DNA of 53,312 nt, from NCBI RefSeq assembly GCF_001949145.1, contig NW_019091425.1:36593-89904 (forward strand). Direction: 5' to 3'. The notes beneath the pieces are model-generated. The model had not been told where the DNA came from and searched no databases. It worked only from the letters and a program-made list of their open reading frames with translations. The DNA comes from Acanthaster planci. Taxonomy: Eukaryota > Echinodermata > Asteroidea > Valvatida > Acanthasteridae. Both the position numbers and the translations under genes were made by a program. Positions 44,891-53,312 of the stretch are shown piece by piece (position 1 is the first letter of the stretch; the number at the start of each line of letters is the position of its first letter).

Positions 44891-46450
44891 GAGGATTTAC
44901 TGGACCGGGAGACATCCCAGACTAGAAGATTATTGTGTGTGTTTGCCATAGAAAAGTCTAGTACCAGATTTAATGAATAGACTATTTGAGGAGTAGTTCA
45001 TATTTTTTTGAAACACGAACTACTACATGTTTTGTGTGTCTCCATGATGGTGTCTTGTTCATTTTTGCCAGAAGTTATAGTAGCTGTCTTCAACTAGGGC
45101 GTTTGAACTGCCAACATGCCCAGACCACATCTGACTGGCATTTTCATTTTTCTTGTGCAGCAGATTTCATTTGTAGGAAAAGATGCACGCTGAACTGGAG
45201 CACCAAGCTTTGGGAAAATATATCCTGCAAAATTGGATTTTGCCTTCCAAACTTTGACTGTGTGTTGTTTGAAAAGTAATGTAACCATTTACACATAATG
45301 TTTACTTACGCTGACTGGTATTACAAATGTTACAGATATATTGTACAGTTTTTGATTTTCCATAGTGATCCAGGTTTTCGGTTTTTTAAGGCGTACATGT
45401 AGACCATGTTTTCCCTGATAAAACGTAATATTTGTGTGTGCGGTTGGAACAAAAAGTTTACATACCCTTGGTAGCCTTCAGTTTCCCTTGATCTCTTGCT
45501 TTTTTTGTAGTTTTGCCAACTTTTTCTTTAAGAGGTCAGACAAATTTTATCCCAACTTGATGTTCACAGTGCGTACTTCCATTGAAAATACACAGAGACA
45601 TTTGATATTTGAAAAATCATTTTGTGAAAATTTACATCTACCCCTTGTTGTCATTCAAAAACACTTCAGAAAGAGGTTCACGTTGAATATGAGATGTGAC
45701 CAAAAATACAGAAAAGTGGCACTGAATGTGAGGGCTGGAGTATGTAAACTTTGGTTTTGTAAATATAAATATGAATGTTATATTTGTCTCTGGGTTTTTC
45801 TATTTGACGCCTACGCCATGTACATCAAGTCGTGACCCATCTTGAAGTTGTGAAATGCGAGGAAAACGTTTTGCTCCCCCAGGTGTATGTAAACTTTTTG
45901 CCCCAACTGTTTGTTTGCTGTTGAACTTGAAGAACAATCGACAGAAATGTGAATACAAATCAATTAAGTTTACTGATGTCAGATCCAGAAAGTCCTTAAC
46001 TGTTGACCATGCTCAAATTACTAGTGGATGAACTTTTTCATAAAATCCTCTGTAGAGATCGGTTTTCTGTTTGTTTCCAGCTTGTCTACAGTTTCCAGCT
46101 TGCCTACACAGTTTCCAGCTTGCCCGCAATAGTTCCGATGTGACCACTGTAGATGCTGCTTTGTTCGAGAAGTTAAAATTGAATTTAAACTTTGTATGTT
46201 GTACTTTTGCTTGCTGTGTGGTTCAGATTCTTATTTTTCGGAGGATGAATATATTATGCAGATGAAATTAATGAAATTAAATTGTTTGCCACATAACTGA
46301 AAGACACAAATGTGTTATTCATATTTTGAGGATAACAATTGTCAAAACATGCAGCTGCTGTATCGTCAAAAATGAAAGCCAAGATTCCCTTGTTAATTAA
46401 TATACCTGTTTATTGAAAATGCTTTCAGCAGTCAAGTGTGAATTAAAAAT
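44891..46450 (+). other. PKHD1L1: Probable 3' UTR with candidate poly(A) signals
   Basis: AT-rich non-coding sequence follows the stop. No AATAAA was found. ATTAAA occurs at 46276-46281 and 46442-46447; the first is followed within 40 bases by a GT-rich stretch. The end of the transcript is therefore uncertain. A Tc1-like element occupies 45441-45909. A short repeat of GTTTCCAGCTTGCC (three times, 46074-46126) lies just before. Confidence 0.45.
45441..45909. mobile_element. Tc1-like nonautonomous element
   Basis: The left end CGGTTGGAACAAAAAGTTTA (continuing CATACCC) and the reversed right end CAGTTGGGGCAAAAAGTTTA (continuing CATACAC) form terminal inverted repeats of about 28 bases. AAGTTTACATAC is typical of Tc1/Sleeping Beauty-type ends. 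A third copy of the motif (GTATGTAAACTTT) lies inside at 45740-45752, recalling the IR/DR arrangement. The flanking TA is no longer intact and no transposase frame is seen, so it is an old copy. Confidence 0.75.
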
Positions 46451-46742
46451 GTTTGACGTGTTACTTGCATTGCAAAGTGACTGTTGTACTAATTTTCTAT
46501 GAAGTGCCCTGGTGAAACACCTCTCTCCCCACTTTCCCACTGGTCTTCCTCCACCTCCATCCAGGTTTTTAAGTTTCCCTTGTCCAGCAGATCACTATTT
46601 TGAGTATTTTGACTGACAAACCGTTGATGGTTGGTTGCCACTTTGTTGATTCGATAGCGAAGCCTTGTGGTCCTTGAAACGCCTGTCTAGCAGTATCCCA
46701 CTTCCCACCCCTGGCTTGTGAGGTCGGCTTTACGTGCTTTTT

Positions 46743-46743
46743 N
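46743..46743. other. Single unresolved base (N) at start of duplicated block
   Basis: An isolated N immediately precedes the first copy of a 1.78-kb duplicated block. A matching N sits before the second copy at 48535. Confidence 0.95.
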
Positions 46744-46744
46744 C

Positions 46745-48529
46745 TGTCGGGCAATTTATTCCACATTTTGTAAACCCCTTAGGTTCTGCTAAAAAAATAA
46801 GGACCATGAGTGCAGAGGAACGAGCACAAACGAATCAGGCTGAGTTTACCCACTCTTGCTGATACCATACAACATTTTTCATGAGAAGGTCTATGGTTGT
46901 TGACAAGGCATGGATGGGTTTGGGAAAGTTTAATGGTCTGAAACCGAAACATCTTTTAACAAGATTGACCATTCAGAACCAGAAAATAGACTAGGTATCC
47001 GATTAAAAAAAAAACAATCTGATTGATGCAGGTGGTGTTGCCATAGCAGCGGCGTAGCTAGGGTGCTTGTCCATTTCTTGTCCAACCATGGAGGTAGAAT
47101 CACAGGCTTGGACACTGGCACTGAACCAAATTATAGAGGTTCTATCCTGAAATGATTCCTGCACTGAAAAACACCCACAATACCGATGACCTTCTGGAGT
47201 ATTCTAATTTTCGACATTTCCTGCCCTGTGGTTCTGCTGACTGACTCCCCATACATTCTTTCTTTACACTGATTTGTGAACCTCGAAACCAGCGCGGTTT
47301 CTTGCTTGCTTCGGAACGTTATAGCTTCTTTTCTCCAGGGCTAAAATCTCTGCTGGAGTAAAAAGTGAACACTACAGATTTTAGAAAAGATTGAAACAGA
47401 CTCACTCCAGAAATCCTCCTTTTTATCACCTTTGCTTGATTTTCTTGAGCAAATGGCATAGCTAGGGGAATCTAGAACACCTAACCTATTAAAAAAATTT
47501 AGCAAAATGAAAATTGATTTTTGCATATTTTTCACGTTTAGGCGCCGATTACTCAAAACGAGGGGTTTTGGGGAACGTTCCTCATTTTGCCGTGGGAAGT
47601 CACAAATTGTCCTGTTTTGACGTTACCGCTGCCTGTGGTAAAATTGTGGTATTCGCGTGGGGCTCTACTGCTTGTCATTTCCTTCACCGTTCACATTCGT
47701 GAACCTCAAAATCGGCGTATGATGGATGTACCGGTCTCACCGCGCAGTGCCAATAGGAGTCGGAGCGTTAGAAAATCCAACGTATCTTTGTTTCCCATGT
47801 GTTGAAAACCACGGTCGCTCGTGGTGGTTTATTTTTTTCGTTATTGTTGGGGATGGCCCACACACACCTGTCACACTTGTTGTATTTGTCATATTCAATA
47901 ATTTTACTCAAGCATGCGACAAACTACATTCTTCTGGCATCACCTGGAATTTTGTTGGTATTTACAAACATTTTTCACAGTGGTAGCATTGTACGAGATG
48001 ACCCAATTTGAAAGAAACCTTGCATGGCATTTTTATCTGCAATGCTTGCAGCAGGGTCCAAAAAACCTAAGGGTGCATTCCACCAAATGGTTGTATTTCT
48101 GCGTGCGAGCTTATTAATATTTTGTGATCCCACGGGATTTTTATAATAAGACAGCCCATAATCAAGAGGCATCATAGAAATATTTCTATCAATCCCGAAT
48201 TTAGGACTGATAGTTTCCAGTACGGGGTATTTCTTTCAAGAAAAGCCCCTAATTGCGGACCTATTTTGGATAGAGGCGACGCAGGCGGCTACATTCAGAA
48301 ATGAGCGCTTAGTTTTACTGTTATTTTGGGGGTATCTTCGTTCAAAGGCGAATAAAAAAAATTTCGTTGCTGAACCCCATGAAATTGAAACGAAAAGTGA
48401 TCTTCTGGCCATAATGTCAAATTTCCAGTAAAAAAAAAAAATTGAGGTCAACCTCTTCACGAGAGTCAACAGACGGCGCTATTTCGGTCTGATTTTACAC
48501 AGTTTTCTATGCTGGGCGCGCGTATTTGG
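46745..48529. repeat. 1.78-kb tandem duplicate, copy 1
   Basis: It runs from TGTCGGGCAATTTATTCC to GGGCGCGCGTATTTGG and is repeated almost exactly at 48537-50312. It lacks a stretch of about 26 bases present in copy 2 (near 49103) and has an extra ATTAATATTTTGTG near 48113. No protein domain is recognised in any frame. The sequence outside these differences appears about 97-98% identical by eye. Confidence 0.93.
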
Positions 48530-48534
48530 TGTAG

Positions 48535-48535
48535 N
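48535..48535. other. Single unresolved base (N) at junction of duplicate blocks
   Basis: An isolated N marks the exact junction between the two near-identical blocks, as a contig-merging artefact would. Confidence 0.95.
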
Positions 48536-48536
48536 G

Positions 48537-50312
48537 TGTCGGGCAATTTATTCCACATTTTGTAAACCCCGTAGGTTCTGCTAAAAAAATAAGGACCATG
48601 AGTGCAGAGGAACGAGCACAAACGAATCAGGCTGAGTTTACCCACTCTTGCTGATACCATACAACATTTTTCATGAGAAGGTCTATGGTTGTTGACAAGG
48701 CATGGATGGGTTTGGGAAAGTTTAATGGTCTGAAACCGAAACATCTTTTAACAAGATTGACCATTCAGAACCAGAAAATAGACTTGTATCCGATTAAAAA
48801 AAGGCAATCTGATTGATGCAGGTGTTGTTGCCATAGCAGCGGCGTAGCTCGGGTGCTTGTCCACTTCTTGCCCAACCATGGAGGTAGAATCACAGGCTTG
48901 GACACTGGCACTGAACCAAATTATAGAGGTTCTATCCTGAAATGATTCCTGCACTGAAAAACACCCACAATACCGATGACCTTCTGGAGTATTCTAATTT
49001 TCGACATTTCCTGCCCTGTGGTTCTGCTGACTGACTCCCCATACATTTTTTCTTTACACTGATTTGTGAACCTCGAAACCAGCGCGGTTTCTTGCTTGCT
49101 TCACCGCGCAGCGTCAATGAGAGCCGGAACGTTATAGCTTCTTTTCTCCAGGGCTAAAATCTCTGCTGGAGTAAAAGGTGAACACTACAGATTTTAGAAA
49201 AGATTGAAACAGACTCACTCCAGAAATCCTCCTTTTTATCACCTTTGCTTGATTTTCTTGAGCAAATGGCATAGCTAGGGGAATCTAGGCCACCTAACCT
49301 ATTAAAAAAATTTAGCAAAATGAAAATTGATTTTTGCATATTTTTCACGTTTAGGCGCCGATTACTCAAAACGAGGTTTTGGGGAACGTTCCTCATTTTG
49401 CCATGGGAAGTCACAAATTGTCCCGTTTTGACGTTTCCGCTGCCTGTGGTAAAAGTGTGGTATTCGCGTGGGACTCTCTGCTGCTTGTCTTTTCCTTCCA
49501 CCGTCCACATTCGTGAACCTCAAAATCGGCGTATGATGGATGTACCGGTCTCACCGCGCAGTGCCAATAGGAGTCGGAGCGTTAGAAAATCCAACGTATC
49601 TTTGTTTCCCATGTGTTGAAAACCAGGGTCGCTCGTGGTGGTTTATTTTTTTCGTTATTGTTGGGGATGGCCCACACACACCTGTCACTTGTTGTATTTG
49701 TCATATTCAATAATTTTACTCAAGCATGCGACAAACTACATTCTTTTGGCATCACCTGGAATTTTGTTGGTATTTATAAACATTTTTCACAGTGGTAACA
49801 TTGTACGAGATGACCCAATTCGCAAGAAACCTTGCATGGCATTTTTATCTGCAATGCTTGCAGCAGGGTCCAAAAAACCTAAGGGTGCATTCCACCAAAT
49901 GGTTGTATTTCTGCGTGCGAGCTATCCCACGGGATTTTTATAATAAGACAGCCCATAATCAAGAGGCATCATAGAAATATTTCTATCAATCCCGCATTTA
50001 GGACTGATAGTTTCCAGTACGGGGTATTTCTTTCAAGAAAAGCCCCTAAATGCGGACCTATTTTGGATAGAGGCGGCTACATTCTGAAATGAGCGCTTAG
50101 TTTTACTGTTATTTTGGGGGTATCTTCGTTCAAAGGCGAATAAAAAAAATTTCGTTGCTGAACCCCATGAAATTGAAACGAAAAGTGATCTTCTGGCCAT
50201 AATGTCGAATTTCCAGTAAAAAAAAATTGAGGTCAACCTCTTCACGAGAGTCAACAGACGGCGCTATTTCGGTCTGATTTTACACAGTTTTCTATGCTGG
50301 GCGCGTATTTGG
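48537..50312. repeat. 1.78-kb tandem duplicate, copy 2
   Basis: Second copy of the block, starting TGTCGGGCAATTTATTCC and ending GGGCGCGTATTTGG, after which unique sequence (GTCCGAAAAGTGACACC) begins. It carries scattered substitutions and small indels relative to copy 1, at the level expected of alleles in a highly polymorphic animal or of a recent duplication. Confidence 0.93.
49097..49126 (+). repeat. Short recurring motif CACCGCGCAG.G (family)
   Basis: TTCACCGCGCAGCGTCAATG here, CTCACCGCGCAGTGCCAATA at 47736 and 49551, and CTCACCACGCAGCGTTGTTG at 50546 are related. The last three are followed by ATCCAACGTATCTT and TTTC.CAT. This indicates an older dispersed motif inside and next to the duplicated block. 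Its identity is unknown. Confidence 0.6.
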
Positions 50313-53312
50313 GTCCGAAAAGTGACACCCCCCATATACAAAGGGCGACTCTGAAAGTCAACTCGGCAAGAGTCTTTTTTGCAGCAAAATTGCTGTGTAC
50401 AATGGCATTTGAAAATTTCAAGCAGATGGGTTTTTCTGACCCGAGGAGGAGCGCGGTTATGGTCGGTCCCCCCCTGACTTGTTTTTTGCAAAACAGTCGT
50501 CTCTGATTTAGTCGTTAACCTAGAGAACGGTCCTTGATGTCTCTCACCACGCAGCGTTGTTGATGGGAGACGGGTTGTTAACAAAATATCCAACGTATCT
50601 TCATTTCTCATCCGCCGGTTGGAAACTCCAGGTCCTGATAGGTTTAACGTTGTCGCTGCCCAACCGGACCGTGCAACGCTGTACCTTTAAAACGGCTACT
50701 TTTGTACGTTGGTGAAAACTGCATGACTGTTGCGGCTGCAGGGTTTAAAATATAAGCCATTCAAGTGTTTCCCCATTACTTCGATTCCAGCCGTCAAACC
50801 GCCGAGACTAACGACGACAGGTATCGGATATTTTCTTCAAAGAGCTCCCTCTCTCTCTCCCCTGAAATCTGCCTAATAAAAAAGTGAACAAGGGTTTTCA
50901 GTTTCGTTCTCGAATATTCGGAAAAGCAGGTTTTCACTTGCCTGCAGCTCAAAATGAAATGCGTGAACTGATGCCGTATAATTTTGATATAAGGGTGAGA
51001 TCTTTATCTTTCTTTGTAATGTGGCGATCTGCTGTAATCAGATTTTATTGTTTAAACCGAAATAAGCTATTTAGCTTGATTTTTTGGAGGGGAGTGGAGG
51101 GATTTAAACAGAAAGGACCGATTTTTAAAACTTTTTCAAATTTCAAATGCAGGACAAACCAAATTATTCTCCTGAAAGACATTTTTCAAAAGCTTCGGGA
51201 AATTGTGAACAATTCATTCTAACAATTTTTTTCTCTTGAGAAGTATGTCAAATTTTAATTCATCACCCCAAGCGATGCGTGATCCACCAGTCAAAACCAC
51301 TTGTGGCGTCATCACCCTATTGTAACGTCTCTTAGACTTTAGAGTAGGGAGCCGTTACCAAACAGAATAACAGAGTCACTGAATTAACACTACTGATTTA
51401 ACACTTTAACACTACTGATTTATTCTGAAGAATTGTTTACATCGTCTCCATATTTAAAATGAACAATTTTTGTTGCTAGTGAGGTTGGATATTCTGTATG
51501 GGATGTGTTCATCATGGGGAAAATAGAGTACAGCTAGCCCGTCCAAACCTAAGCTGTTTTATTCAAGAGGATGGCAAAGCTACGTCTTCACACGAACGAA
51601 CGGTCGAGTTGTTTGTTGATACTCCATGCCCGTTCGGGAATGTTTAATGATCGATGCTATCCGCAGGAGGTAGAACGCTTCCGTACCAGACTTTCAGCTT
51701 GATTGGGGAGGTTATGAATAATTCATGCAGTAGGAAGCTATGAAAGAAAATTCTATGGGCATGGGAATTTTGTGCACATTTCTTCGCTGACTTCTGGAGA
51801 GCGGAAGCCCGAGCGAGGAGTAGGGTGAAAGGCAAGGCTGCTCGAGGGTATGCCACGGGGAACTTGGTCAACGAAGGAAAAGAAAGGTGAGCCTTTCTAG
51901 GTACATTGAGTTGTGTACAGCACCTAAGTCTCTGGATGGGCTAGGTAGGAGAGATCTACACTCAATTGTTAAAAGGGTAAAATATGGGCGAGTGGAGGTA
52001 TTTGACCCTGCTGTGTTGTGCCGGCCGTGACAAGACACGGGTTTTCGGTGTGTGATTTGGCGAGACATATATGCTATGAAGTGGGGGTCTGTGTGGGTCG
52101 AATCGAATGTACGGGTCGTATCTGTAGCTTAAGATCGACTCCGAGAAAGATTCTTTGGGGAAAATGACAAAGTTGGAAATGTTCTACGGAGTAGTGGTTC
52201 AAGAGCATGTGACAGTCCTCGCCCCACAAATAGGGCTGTAGTGGCTGTCTACATCGTCTAGTCTTAGATAAGAGACAGATTGTAAAAGAGAGCCACTCAG
52301 CCCTGTATGTGGGGATAGGGACAGTCCCAGCATGGTGCAACCGAGTCACGCGTGGTATGCAATGAGCTGTGTACATGTGCATGCAGTGTGGATGGTCATT
52401 GCACGCTCGCTGTGGGCCCAGTGAGTGGTGTGAAATAACGTGTCTTTCTTGCCAGCTTGACAAACTTTGACATATTGTAAGTACGTGTATTTCCAGAATT
52501 CTGACATTGCATGTACACTTCATTTATACATGTAGGCTGACTGACATGTGCATGAAAATTATTTTTATTTTTTGGCAGGTTTTGAAATGTCCATTTTGCC
52601 CTGAAGGAAAAAAATTGGAAAATTGAGCCCAAATAAAAACTTCATTGGAAAGTTGAGAGTGAGTAAAATCAGGAGTTTTGAATTAGATTAGTGGGAGTCC
52701 GATGAAATTTCACTTACTTTGAAATTTGAGGTAAAAATGTTGCTCCGGCTAGGCACTGGAGGCAAAAAATCCAACTGCGCCAAAGTTAGGGGGCCTACAG
52801 TGAGGGAGCTTCAACAATACATGAAGGATTTTGCTGTGACAACAGTAAAAGCTGAAGGGATGCATTATTTTTGTTTTTAGTGTAGGAGGAAGTCATTAAG
52901 AGAAGATAATGGAGCAAGGAGTGGCCAATGAGTGGGCAGCATCAGTGGAGAGCACAGAATCTGAATAAGCTCCCTCCTAGCACCAGGTTATTCAATATTC
53001 AAGTAAACTTTATTCCTGCAAGTTTACTCATTTTCCCTCGTACTATTACACATGTCTTAACCACTTCCTGCCAGGGCATTTATCAATGTTGATGATACGG
53101 GGGCGGGATATTTATCATTTTTTCTGTTTTCAAAATTCTTTAAAAATTCCTATCTTCATTTATTGGACACAAACACGTGGAGGGTGCACCTCTACAAATA
53201 AATTCCCATAGACGGCAGTGATAAATCCCCATACTTCACAAATATTTTAAAAATACTCACAACTCTCACAGGTGTTCAGGCTGCACAGAAAAATGATGTT
53301 CCATGTGTCCTC
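50313..53312. other. Intergenic sequence without recognisable genes
   Basis: Open frames here, such as 50884-51222 (+), 50264-50611 (-) and 52074-52523 (-), show no known domain and no splice-supported continuation. A TATA-like AAAATATAAGCC at 50746-50757 is followed about 60 bases later by sequence ending GACGACAG/GTATCGG (50812-50826), which could be a first exon and donor of another gene. That is weak. A direct repeat TTAACACTACTGATTTA occurs twice at about 51385-51422. Confidence 0.45.

Noticed and set aside
45434-45835. 133-codon plus-strand open frame
   Set aside because: It lies inside the Tc1-like element and shows no transposase DDE/helix-turn-helix features; composition looks non-coding.
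48236-50254. Minus-strand frames of 73-77 codons present in both duplicate blocks (48236-48469 and 50033-50254)
   Set aside because: Present twice only because the block is duplicated; no known domain, and indels change the length between copies.
50264-52523. Open frames of 112-149 codons at 50264-50611 (-), 50884-51222 (+) and 52074-52523 (-)
   Set aside because: No recognisable domain, no splice-site support and no conserved motif; chance frames are expected at this length.

Overview
The window is a piece of a eukaryotic nuclear genome. It carries GT-AG introns, tRNA-derived SINE sequence, many small DNA transposons, a 489-base assembly gap and two single-N positions. It holds one confidently identified gene: the 3' portion of a plus-strand fibrocystin-L (PKHD1L1) orthologue. 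I can place 42 coding exons between 441 and 44890. All splice phases agree, and the joined coding length is 10,599 nt (3,532 codons plus stop). The 5' end of the gene lies upstream of the window. The repeat types and high apparent polymorphism suggest a marine invertebrate, plausibly an echinoderm or another invertebrate deuterostome. That placement is inference only.

Layout of the protein. Exons 1-15 (441-17849) encode about eleven IPT/TIG domains, with a cupredoxin-like domain inserted between the fourth and fifth. Exons 16-19 (18332-21993) carry the first G8 domain and its linker. Exon 20 (22311-23963, 1,653 nt) holds the parallel beta-helix region with the motif RYPIHFHM, which is shared with CEMIP/TMEM2-type proteins. 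Exons 21-23 carry the second G8 domain, and exons 24-32 the second beta-helix region and the conserved membrane-proximal ectodomain. Exon 33 has a five-arginine proprotein-convertase-like site at the place where vertebrate fibrocystin-L has its dibasic cluster. Exons 34-37 form a SEA-like stem and exon 38 the transmembrane helix.

The cytoplasmic tail is the unusual part. About 234 residues follow the membrane span (exons 39-42). They include a compact, probably ubiquitin-like module (exon 41) and a complete eight-ligand MYND zinc finger at the extreme C terminus (exon 42). Vertebrate PKHD1L1 has only a very short tail, so this receptor may couple the beta-helix ectodomain to MYND-type protein interactions inside the cell. 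This is the best candidate for something undescribed in the window.

Non-coding content. The introns are rich in decayed small transposons: two copies of a ~160-175 bp foldback element, a 149-bp element with TCAA target duplications, a 694-bp TA-flanked pogo/Tigger-like element, another foldback near 43 kb, elements with termini resembling CAGTGGCGTAGC, and two SINE copies. A Tc1-like element sits in the 3' UTR region. The last 8.4 kb contains no recognisable protein gene. Its main feature is a near-identical 1.78-kb tandem pair (46745-48529 and 48537-50312), each copy preceded by a single N. This may be a false duplication of two haplotypes.
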